From NCBI GenBank assembly GCA_035296965.1, contig DATGZX010000167.1:1-8018 (forward strand): a stretch of 8,018 bases of DNA, read 5' to 3'. A program made the position numbers and the translations under genes. This document shows positions 1 to 4,643 of the stretch, piece after piece (position 1 is the stretch's first letter; every line of letters begins with the position of its first letter). The stretch comes from DATGZX01 sp035296965 (GTDB lineage: Bacteria > Planctomycetota > Planctomycetia > Gemmatales > Gemmataceae). Below the pieces are notes generated by a model. It made no database searches, had not been told where the DNA came from, and saw nothing but the letters and a program-made list of their open reading frames with translations.

Positions 1-541
1 CGTCAGGGGCTGATGCGGCGGGGAGCAAAGGTCGGACCTCGCATCATCAATCGCTGGACTTATAGTTACACGGGTGAGGAAATCGCGAGGTGGTGTCGTC
101 ACTGCGAACATGGAAGGCAAATACGGGGGCTCGCTGAGGATCCAAATCAGAAGCCTCGACCAGTGGATCGACCTAGTCCCTCAGCCTCGACATTTCGGTG
201 GACGCCAATGGTACTTCGAGTGCCCTGTCACACATCGACACTGTTCGGTGTTGTGGATGCCTCCGGGCGCGACGCGCTTTTGCAGCCGCCAAACACGGCG
301 AAGGCAAGTCGCCTACTCTTCACAATTTGGAACACCCGTCGATCGGGCACACCTCGGTCAATCCAAAATCAAATCGCGATTGATCGGCAATCTTGATCCT
401 GACGAATGGGACCTGCCGCCTAAGCCTAAATGGATGCGCTGGCACACCTACAATCGGCATGAGCATAAATTTGATACCTACGAGAACGTCCTCAACCAGC
501 ACACGTTCGCGGTAGTCGCGCGCTTCATGGCTCGACGTTAG
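1..541 (+). pseudogene. Conserved hypothetical protein, 5' cut by window edge and apparently frameshifted
   Basis: The reading frame starting at base 1 gives a sensible segment (RQGLMRRGAKVG, then NRWTYSYTGEEIA) up to about base 90. It then turns into nonsense, while the next frame becomes sensible from about 100 (ANMEGKYGGSLRIQ) and runs to the TAG at 539-541. Later landmarks are SLDQWIDLVPQPRHFGGRQW, then ECP, a PPGATRFCSRQ cysteine region, VAYSSQF, and a PPKPKWMRWHTYNR block near the C-terminus. This order resembles a family of uncharacterised rhizobial proteins I remember as having a W-rich first half and a cysteine-containing middle; its function is unknown to me. The GTG at 74 and ATG at 110 could restart translation, but only to make an N-terminally short protein. 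Frameshifted pseudogene is my preferred reading; a sequencing error at 85-105 is the alternative. Confidence 0.6.
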
Positions 542-608
542 GCAAGAGATTTCGATTTGCGCCAGAGCGAAGGGAGCCCGAAGCCAAACGCACTTGGACG
601 AATCAGAA

Positions 609-630
609 AGGGCCGGCTCTGGCCGGCCCT
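609..630 (-). terminator. Intrinsic terminator behind the double-glycine peptide gene
   Basis: An 8-bp perfect stem (AGGGCCGG at 609-616 with CCGGCCCT at 623-630) has a 6-nt loop. Read on the minus strand it is followed by a short T-rich run (TTTCTGATT). It lies 28 nt beyond the stop codon of the minus-strand peptide gene. On the plus strand it has no U tract, so the minus-strand reading fits better. Confidence 0.55.
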
Positions 631-658
631 CCTGGAGACACTCATGCGTAAAGTCGAG

Positions 659-850
659 CTATGAGGCTTGTGCACGGGGGGGTGTCATCCCGCGGCCACC
701 GAGGTCTTTCACGAGTATTCTTACCAACACAATAAGCTCCTCAAGCTCACGAACTACGGGACGAGGACTGACGGGACGAAGATTGACAGGACGAGCCGCC
801 ATGGCCCCGCCAGAGACGGTTCGCAGCTCAATGCCGGTTAGTACACGCAT
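659..850 (-). CDS. Small peptide with double-glycine (bacteriocin-type) leader
   Basis: This encodes 63 residues. The start is the ATG at 850 because AGGAGG lies 7 nt upstream, whereas a longer in-frame start at 901 has no such site. Residues 1-15 (MRVLTGIELRTVSGG) match the consensus double-glycine leader at every key position counted back from the cleavage point: L-12, T-11, E-8, L-7, V-4, G-2, G-1. Such leaders are known to be cut and exported by peptidase-containing ABC transporters. The predicted 48-residue core has no cysteine. It carries three 5-residue repeats beginning RPV (residues 20-34), then an amphipathic helix-like segment (RELEELIVLVRILVKDL), then a polar tail with a second GG. 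A terminator follows at 609-630, so it looks like a one-gene unit. No transporter or immunity gene is visible nearby. The product could be a bacteriocin-like or signalling peptide; I know no named homologue. Confidence 0.68.
   Translation of the reverse strand: MRVLTGIELRTVSGGAMAARPVNLRPVSPRPVVRELEELIVLVRILVKDLGGRGMTPPRAQAS
756..800. repeat. Three tandem 15-bp units inside the peptide gene
   Basis: The units at 756-770, 771-785 and 786-800 (plus-strand reading) begin ACGGGACGA, ACGGGACGA and ACAGGACGA and diverge in their last six bases. Because the unit is 15 bp the frame is kept: each codes for RPV plus two variable residues in the minus-strand peptide. It looks like an in-frame internal duplication. 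Confidence 0.7.
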
Positions 851-862
851 AGGTTTTCCTCC
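843..862 (-). promoter_or_regulatory. Strong ribosome binding site that fixes the peptide start
   Basis: The minus-strand sequence AGGAGGAAAACCTATG puts a full AGGAGG 7 nt before the ATG at 850-848. This decides the start of the double-glycine peptide and argues that it is translated. Confidence 0.7.
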
Positions 863-1105
863 TGGTCGGCTCCCCGCCGAGCAAGTAAGCACACGCCCCA
901 TTTTTGGTGCCTAGCGATGAAGGATCAGGGGTGGCTAATCAGCCGAGTACGAATTCGTTTGAGAAATAGACGTATTCGATTCGGTTTGTTCGAACGACGG
1001 ACGGTCCCAAGTCCCAGGAGAGAGGGCTAACGATGGTTGGCTCCGGAGCGCTTGCCTGCAATTTGGGACAAAATGTTCGAACTATCAGGGCTGGATCTAA
1101 ATACC

Positions 1106-1150
1106 CACGGTGCTAAGCAACTACCGTGATGGAAGTGCATCCCCATCACG
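1106..1150 (+). other. Two overlapping, mutually exclusive hairpins
   Basis: Hairpin 1 pairs CACGGT (1106-1111) with ACCGTG (1123-1128). Hairpin 2 pairs CGTGATGG (1125-1132) with CCATCACG (1143-1150), 8 bp perfect with a 10-nt loop. They share bases 1125-1128, so only one can form at a time. A strong terminator follows at 1167-1203. The arrangement resembles an attenuator or the 3' half of a small structured RNA, but no known RNA family is recognised. Confidence 0.35.
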
Positions 1151-1166
1151 TTCCCCAAAGAAACCA

Positions 1167-1203
1167 GAAGCCCCGCTCGCCCCTTGCGGGGCTTCTTCTT
1201 TCT
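1167..1203 (+). terminator. Strong intrinsic terminator
   Basis: A 10-bp perfect stem, GAAGCCCCGC (1167-1176) with GCGGGGCTTC (1186-1195), has a 9-nt loop and is followed by TTCTTTCTC on the plus strand. No convincing gene upstream on this strand needs it. The only candidates are a 27-codon open frame at 1033-1116 with an AGAGGG-type site upstream, or a non-coding transcript containing the hairpins at 1106-1150. Confidence 0.7.
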
Positions 1204-1205
1204 CA

Positions 1206-1231
1206 GGGCCGTCGGCTTCGGCCCGGCGCCT
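1206..1231 (+). repeat. GC-rich hairpin sequence, copy 1
   Basis: The stem GGGCCG (1206-1211) pairs with CGGCCC (1219-1224), and GGCGCCTCTTTTG follows. Bases 1212-1231 are nearly identical to 1604-1624, differing by a single G insertion. The sequence sits just upstream of the 69-residue gene. It may be a small dispersed repeat with terminator character. Confidence 0.5.
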
Positions 1232-1252
1232 CTTTTGTTGTAGCATCGGCAG

Positions 1253-1462
1253 ATGCCGCAGACAGAGTTGCGAGTCGATGAGCGTGAGGGCGAAATCATC
1301 ATCTACTCGCCGGAAGCCGGTTTCTGTGCGGTCTACACCAAACTCGCCGATCAGCGACAGCTCATCCTAAGGCGTCGAACGCAAACCGATGACTATGAGC
1401 TATTGGCTCGGGCATGGAAGCTCGCCAATGACAAGGCGAGAGAGCTGGGGTGGATCGTCTAA
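1253..1462 (+). CDS. Small hypothetical protein, 69 residues
   Basis: The product starts MPQTELRVDEREGEIIIYS, continues with a CAVYTKLADQRQLILRRR segment, and ends in an acidic and basic helix-like region finishing KARELGWIV. It has one cysteine, no signal peptide and no membrane segment. Its clean alternation of polar and hydrophobic residues looks like a real small folded protein: two or three beta strands, then an alpha helix. I associate it with an uncharacterised rhizobial family but cannot name a function. The start at 1253 is the only ATG that keeps the conserved-looking N-terminus; no good Shine-Dalgarno sequence precedes it, which weakens the call. The terminator at 1167-1203 isolates it from upstream transcription, and no partner gene lies downstream. 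Confidence 0.6.
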   Translation: MPQTELRVDEREGEIIIYSPEAGFCAVYTKLADQRQLILRRRTQTDDYELLARAWKLANDKARELGWIV

Positions 1463-1588
1463 GGTCGGCTTTGCGGATTTAGGTATGCGCCGAACCTCCG
1501 ATCAGCCGCAGAATCGGACCCCTACTAAACCGAACGGCGTCCCGCGCACATCTTAAACTAGACATTGTTCCCGCCTGGCTCTTAGCAA
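1463..1588. other. Intergenic, nothing recognised
   Basis: I see no gene on either strand, no repeat and no obvious promoter between the 69-residue gene and the hairpin repeat at 1589. Confidence 0.5.
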
Positions 1589-1625
1589 AAGGCGCCAGAG
1601 GCATCGGCTTCGGGCCCGGCGCCTT
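1589..1625 (-). repeat. GC-rich hairpin sequence, copy 2, terminator-like on the minus strand
   Basis: AAGGCGCC (1589-1596) pairs with GGCGCCTT (1618-1625), 8 bp perfect. On the minus strand the stem runs into TTTTGCT, so it could end minus-strand transcription. Bases 1604-1624 repeat 1212-1231 with one extra G. The two copies flank the 69-residue gene. Confidence 0.5.
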
Positions 1626-1649
1626 CGCCAAAAAAGGGAAACTCGATGC

Positions 1650-1736
1650 GTGACTGAAGCGGCAGCACGTCATCATGACTGTTTTCGTTTGTCGCCGGAG
1701 CAGTTGCGGCGATTAGAGGAAAAAGGCGAAATGTAG
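1650..1736 (+). CDS. Possible 28-residue micro-ORF (weak)
   Basis: A GTG-started frame encodes 28 residues ending FRLSPEQLRRLEEKGEM. That tail is helix-like and reads like genuine protein. A purine run (AAGGGA) lies about 11 nt upstream, further than ideal. It could be a tiny gene, the start of a gene cut short at the TAG at 1734, or chance. No function can be given. Confidence 0.2.
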   Translation: MTEAAARHHDCFRLSPEQLRRLEEKGEM

Positions 1737-1814
1737 CCATTATCGAGGGCTACGCGCACGCTCGATTATTCATTGGTCAGAGCGCAAATTCACGTCCTGC
1801 TCTAGTTGGAAACC

Positions 1815-2205
1815 ATGCTCCCCAAGATGTACGCAATTTCCAAGGGCAACAGGCCTGAGCCATGGATTCTTATTAATGCTTGCGTGCTGGGAGCGTGCCT
1901 TCTGTTTCTTGAAACTCCTGCGTCATTGAGCGCTTCTCAGGGATGTGCCAAGGCGCCCACCTCCTCTTTTGTCGTCAACGTCAAAGACAAGGGTGCGAAA
2001 GCCGACGGGCAGACCGATGACGGCGATCCAAGCGGCAATTGACCAAGTTGCGGGGAATGGAGCGACTGTGTTTGTGCCCGATGGCACATACATGGTCAAC
2101 GCCGTGGGCGAAAATCGCCTCACTCTCAAAAGTGATATGACGCTCAAACTCTCGAGCGATGCGAAGCTCAAGGGGGGCACGACGACAAGATCAAACATGC
2201 ACTGA
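1815..2205 (+). pseudogene. Pectate-lyase-like (right-handed beta-helix) protein, frameshifted and truncated
   Basis: The first frame gives a signal-peptide-like stretch (PWILINACVLGACLLFLE) and then FVVNVKDKGAKADGQTDD, the classic entry motif of the Pectate_lyase_3 family (PF12708), which normally continues DTAAIQ. In this frame translation turns to nonsense and stops at 2042. The +1 frame picks up exactly there: TAIQAAIDQVAGNGATVFVP, then DGTYMVN and LTLKSDMTLKLSSDAKLK. Two bases (probably AC of an ACG codon) seem lost near 2019-2022. Homology ends at about 2170, where the sequence switches to a different gene's tail; the frame stops at 2205. Only about 115-130 residues of a protein normally several hundred long remain, so no beta-helix can form. 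The intact ancestor would be a secreted polysaccharide-acting or surface protein. TTG 1806, ATG 1815 and ATG 1827 are all possible starts. Confidence 0.7.
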
Positions 2206-2474
2206 AGGTGCTCCTCGGAGCCAGACTTGCTGAAGGTAGGCACGTCGGTTCCCCGACGTGGGGTGATGCCGATGACCGGGTGAAGACAACAAATCTGGCG
2301 CTGTTGGCTACTGACCGAGATACCGAGCGCGCCGAAACCCTAATTAACGAAATGATCCAAGAGACGCGCAAGCTCGTGGAGCAGCATTGGCCAGAGATCG
2401 AAGCGCTGGCACAGCGGTTACTCGTCAACCAGCGCGTCAACTTCTTAGGAACCTCAGAGAACCCCGGCTCCTGA
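2172..2474 (+). pseudogene. C-terminal remnant of an M41/FtsH-like peptidase-domain protein (tentative)
   Basis: From about 2172 the frame ending at the TGA at 2472 reads DDKIKHALKVLLGARLAEGR, then a G/D-rich stretch, TTNLALLATD, and a helical tail TRKLVEQHWPEIEALAQRLL. A conserved A/G-x-L-A-E segment, an aspartate-rich turn, a helix and then R-x-L-V-x-x-H-x-x-x-I-x-A-L-A-x-x-L-L is the pattern of the C-terminal part of peptidase M41 proteins (PF01434). No HExxH motif is present, because the catalytic part would lie upstream of the junction with the pectate-lyase remnant. GTG 2208 could restart translation of an 88-residue fragment, but no ribosome binding site supports it. The family call is inference from pattern only. 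Confidence 0.4.
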
Positions 2475-2661
2475 TAACAAATAGCGTGCCTCTAAGGTGT
2501 GCAGGGGCGCTCGTAGACGGCTGGAAGGCTGCCCATGAGGGAATTTGTGCGCCTTGGCTATTCGGTCCCCCGCCAGTATTCTCAGGAGGACTAAGGACGA
2601 TTATACCGCGACCTGCCGGAGGCGCTATACGGCAACGTCGGGAGCGCGGCGAAAGGTGCCA
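2475..2661. other. Intergenic with a stop-interrupted open frame
   Basis: From the ATG at 2535 one plus frame reads MREFVRLGYSVPRQYSQED, meets TAA at 2592, and continues LYRDLPEALYGNVGSAAKGA to the TGA at 2679. The two halves share one frame and look protein-like, so this may be a small gene killed by a nonsense mutation. I cannot place it in a family. Confidence 0.2.
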
Positions 2662-2826
2662 CTAATCGTAGGCGGACTTGATCTCAGTCGGCTTCAAGGC
2701 TTCCAACTCTCTTCTTAACCAACGGACCTCGTGCTCAAGGAACTCGATTCGTTCCTTCAATTTCAGGTAGACCCAAAAGGCTGTGGCAGCGACCAGAGCT
2801 AGCGCCACGATCTGAAAGGCTTGCAT
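2662..2826 (-). CDS. Small membrane-anchored coiled-coil protein, 54 residues
   Basis: The product begins MQAFQIVALALVAATAFWVY, giving one N-terminal membrane helix (about residues 4-21). A highly charged heptad-like helix follows (KERIEFLEHEVRWLRRELEAL, residues 24-44 with hydrophobics at I27, L30, V34, L37, L41 and L44), then a short tail KPTEIKSAYD. A single N-terminal membrane helix followed by a coiled coil is typical of small bitopic proteins that dimerise or dock on a membrane complex; which complex cannot be said. The ATG at 2826 is preceded by AGAGGGAG at a good distance, supporting the start. It lies alone between relics. Its coherent membrane-plus-coil layout makes chance unlikely. 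Confidence 0.62.
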   Translation of the reverse strand: MQAFQIVALALVAATAFWVYLKLKERIEFLEHEVRWLRRELEALKPTEIKSAYD

Positions 2827-3192
2827 TCGAGGCTCCCTCTGATGCAGCGAGCGGGTCCCAGCCGCTACGAAGCTATAGGTGGGCGATACGCCCTCGGCAC
2901 GTCAATCTTCGCAGCGGTCGCTGTACACTTCAAGGTGCAGGAAGCATGGGCGCTACAGTAAGGCGGCAAAGGGCGAGCGCCTCTTCGTTGAAGCGGCTCC
3001 CAAAGGATGCCTTGAGCCTTCGGAAGGAACGAGTGAGTTGGCGGAGCTTGAGCGCAGGGAGCAGGACCTTGCGGTCACAGCTTCGGGCCCACATCCCGGC
3101 AAGGGGGAAAAATACACCGGCGAGGCTTGAAGTCTCACGCGTGACTACCAGCGCCTCCTCAGAAAAGCTCGCGCTGAGAGATGACGGTCTGT
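2827..3192. other. Intergenic, no defensible gene
   Basis: Several overlapping open frames exist on both strands but none has family landmarks. The best are a 39-codon plus frame (2842-2961) with a hydrophobic middle and a 54-codon minus frame around 2935-3100. Without comparison I cannot say that either is coding. Confidence 0.4.
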
Positions 3193-3336
3193 CTAGGCGG
3201 CCTTCTTGGCAACCCTATGCGCCGTTTTGTGGGCCTTCCAATAGGTTCTGCATTCCTTCCGCCAGGCAACCCGCGCCTTGTGGTCGGCCGGGAACTTCGC
3301 CGCGTCAGTTTTTTGAGCGCCGCGCAGTAGCGCAGT
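3193..3336 (-). pseudogene. Basic C-terminal coding remnant
   Basis: A 47-codon open frame between stops at 3339-3337 and 3195-3193 reads, in its last 35 or so residues, KFPADHKARVAWRKECRTYW then KAHKTAHRVAKKAA. It is rich in Lys, Arg and Ala with regularly spaced Trp and Tyr, which looks like a natural helix. The frame contains no ATG, GTG or TTG; only a CTG is available. Its 5' part overlaps the tRNA-like relic on the other strand. I read it as the surviving 3' end of a small basic protein gene. The family is unknown. Confidence 0.4.
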
Positions 3337-3394
3337 CTAGTGACGCGCCTCGTTCGGAACGAAGAGGTCGCAGGTTCAGATCTTCCCACCCCGA
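3321..3394 (+). pseudogene. Decayed tRNA-Pro(CGG)-like sequence
   Basis: The 74-nt length and layout fit a tRNA without its CCA: TA at positions 8-9, D-stem GCGC at 3330-3333, D-loop AGTCTAGTG, anticodon stem and loop CCTCG-TTCGGAA-CGAAG (anticodon CGG, proline), and a 3' acceptor strand CACCCCG followed by A. Faults are many. The 5' acceptor strand CGCGCAG pairs poorly with CACCCCG. The anticodon stem has one mismatch. The T-arm reads CAGG-TTCAGAT-CTTC instead of the usual TTCGAAT loop with a CCTG partner. CCA is replaced by GCA. From memory, alphaproteobacterial tRNA-Pro has the same spacing throughout, so I read this as an ungapped, mutated full-length relic rather than a working tRNA. Confidence 0.6.
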
Positions 3395-3405
3395 GCATCA
3401 GCCAC

Positions 3406-3621
3406 TTATTCGGCGGCGGTCATGAAGCGCTCGACCGTTGCCGCGAAGTGACCGCACCAGTCTTTCGTCCCGACGACCGGCCACAATCCATGATGGGTGC
3501 CGGCGGATTGTGGCATGGGCGGATTGTAGCGGCACAGGCCAGAGTGGTCCTTTCTTGCCTTCGCGGCTGCTTGGCTCTGATTGTCGAAGAATTGGCAATT
3601 ATCGCAAGCGCAGGTGGTCAT
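3406..3621 (-). CDS. Small cysteine-rich protein, 71 residues
   Basis: The protein opens MTTCACDNCQFF (Cys 4, 6 and 9), has C30 in a GLCRYNPP context, and C56 in KDWCGHF preceded by WPVV. Four well-spaced cysteines (6, 9, 30, 56) in C-x2-C...CRY-x-PP...WP...WCG-x-F are a recognisable pattern among small bacterial and prophage-associated proteins, and suggest a metal-binding (zinc or iron-sulphur) mini-fold. The function is unknown. AAGGAG lies 7 nt before the ATG at 3621, a strong site that fixes the start; TAA is at 3408-3406. It has no signal peptide. No operon partner is evident: the upstream neighbour Hsp20 ends 167 nt away, with a hairpin between. Confidence 0.72.
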   Translation of the reverse strand: MTTCACDNCQFFDNQSQAAAKARKDHSGLCRYNPPMPQSAGTHHGLWPVVGTKDWCGHFAATVERFMTAAE

Positions 3622-3739
3622 AGGATTGCTCCTTGTGCTGGTTTGTGAATTTTCTCATCCAGTCGCTCGATCGCTCGGTTTGGCTCGACCGCTTCAACCC
3701 GACTTGATTCAGTCGAATTATCGATAGCGCGGTATGTGA

Positions 3740-3776
3740 ACGAGCAGAGTCTATCGGACCCTGCTCGTCATTTTTT
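3740..3776 (+). terminator. Hairpin with T-tract between Hsp20 and the Cys-rich gene
   Basis: ACGAGCAG (3740-3747) pairs with CTGCTCGT (3761-3768), 8 bp, and CATTTTTTC follows on the plus strand. On the minus strand the same hairpin lies 13 nt or so after the Hsp20 stop but has only a weak T run beyond it. It may act mainly as the Hsp20 3' hairpin or in both directions; no plus-strand gene that needs it is visible. Confidence 0.55.
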
Positions 3777-3788
3777 CGATAAAGCCTC

Positions 3789-4331
3789 TCAGGAGGCCTT
3801 CACGGTGATCTTTTTTTCCGCCTTCTGCGTTTCGGATGCCTTCGGCAGCGTCACGGTGAGCACGCCGTTTTTGAAGCTCGCCTCGATCTTGTCGGTATCG
3901 ACGCCTTCTGGCACGCGGAAGTAGCGCTGGAAGGAGCCGAAGTGGCGCTCATGGAGATGGTAGCCCTCCTTCTCCTCCTCCTTCTCTTCCTGCTTTTCGC
4001 CTTTGATCGTCAGCCCGCCGTTTGCAAGCTTCAGCTCAATAGTTTTTTCGTCCATGCCCGGCAGCTCGGCCGTGATCTCGTAGGCCTTATCGCTCTCGGC
4101 AATGTCGACGGCTGGTTCAGCGCCCCACGCCCATTCGCGCCGCCAAAAAGGCTCGACAGCGAAGGTGGAGCGGCGGAAGGGAAGGCTCCAGAAGCCTCGA
4201 CCGAAATCGTCGAACAGACGGTCGACCTCGCGGCGAAGGCTCTCGGACGGCCACCAAGCCTGCAGCGCAGGACCAAGCGTGGAAGCCTTTTCCTCAGTCT
4301 TTACGGGCAACTTGGTTGCAGCCTCGGCCAT
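3789..4331 (-). CDS. Hsp20 / alpha-crystallin family small heat shock protein
   Basis: This is a 180-residue ATP-independent holdase that would bind unfolding proteins in the cytoplasm for later refolding by DnaK/ClpB. The N-terminal arm (1-70) contains a SLRREVDRLFDDFGRGFW helix and aromatic patches. The alpha-crystallin domain runs from about 72 to 164: AVDIAESDKAYEITAELPGM, a KEKQ/EEKEEEK acidic-basic loop near 112-122, HERHFGSFQRYFRVPEGVD, and the signature GVLTVTLPK (156-164). The short tail carries an I-T-V triplet (175-177), the I-x-I/V motif used for oligomer assembly. The length is normal for the larger rhizobial members. AGGAGG stands 8 nt before the ATG at 4331, fixing the start. 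The upstream region has an FNR/FixK-like palindrome and a -10 element, pointing to low-oxygen control; no ROSE-type thermometer is evident. Confidence 0.93.
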   Translation of the reverse strand: MAEAATKLPVKTEEKASTLGPALQAWWPSESLRREVDRLFDDFGRGFWSLPFRRSTFAVEPFWRREWAWGAEPAVDIAESDKAYEITAELPGMDEKTIELKLANGGLTIKGEKQEEKEEEKEGYHLHERHFGSFQRYFRVPEGVDTDKIEASFKNGVLTVTLPKASETQKAEKKITVKAS

Positions 4332-4363
4332 ATCCAGATCCTCCTGTTAGATTTTGAAAAGTC

Positions 4364-4369
4364 AGTATC
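4364..4369 (-). promoter_or_regulatory. Putative -10 element for hsp20
   Basis: The minus-strand GATACT matches the sigma70 -10 consensus at four of six positions. It predicts a start of transcription near 4357, about 25 nt before the ATG. No good -35 box is present, as expected for an activator-dependent promoter with the palindrome at 4391-4404. Confidence 0.35.
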
Positions 4370-4390
4370 AAGGATTGAAAATAAATTGCA

Positions 4391-4404
4391 TTGACTCAGG
4401 TCAA
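4391..4404 (-). promoter_or_regulatory. FNR/FixK-type box upstream of hsp20
   Basis: TTGACCTGAGTCAA on the minus strand is a perfect TTGAC-N4-GTCAA inverted repeat, one base per arm from the FNR consensus TTGAT-N4-ATCAA and within the usual rhizobial FixK/Anr range (TTGA-N6-TCAA). Its centre is about 40-41 nt upstream of the transcription start predicted from the -10 element at 4364-4369. That is the standard class II activator position. Confidence 0.6.
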
Positions 4405-4643
4405 CATCTCCCTGGGTGGCGAGTAGCGGACTCAGGCGGCCCAAACCGGATCTTCCCGCGCCCACCTTCTCTTCATCATGGTAGATCCGCCAACCGCGCT
4501 CTGCGATCCTTTGTCGAAAAGAACCGAACCGCGACCCCGCCCACCTGAGAAGGTAGGTCAAGACGGCAGGAACTGCTGTCGAGCAACTGGGGCAGCAGAA
4601 AAGTCGGAAGAGCACAGTTCCAATAATTCGCCGACCCGGTCTT
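4405..4643. other. Intergenic between the M32 gene and hsp20
   Basis: No gene is convincing here. A minus-strand frame covering the stretch has a short plausible segment (FRQRIAERGWRIYHDEE) but no conserved start or family landmark. No clear terminator follows the M32 stop codon. Confidence 0.4.

Noticed and set aside
594..914. 106-codon open frame on the plus strand
   Set aside because: It is antisense to the double-glycine peptide gene, which has a leader motif, a ribosome binding site and a terminator; this frame has none.
1033..1116. 27-codon plus frame with a purine-rich site upstream
   Set aside because: It is too short and has no recognisable pattern; mentioned only as a possible reason for the terminator at 1167.
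1027..1302. 91-codon minus-strand frame
   Set aside because: It runs through the terminator and hairpin repeat and has low-complexity KKKPRKG-type sequence produced by GC-rich hairpins.
2842..2961. 39-codon plus frame with a hydrophobic middle (LGTSIFAAVAVHFKV)
   Set aside because: The ribosome binding site is poor, no family is recognised, and the opposite strand also looks open; undecidable.
2946..3425. 159-codon plus frame
   Set aside because: It is Ser/Arg/Pro-rich without motifs and crosses the tRNA relic and a minus-strand coding remnant; a likely shadow frame.
3942..4394. 150-codon plus frame over hsp20
   Set aside because: It is antisense to a clear Hsp20 gene and includes the regulatory region.
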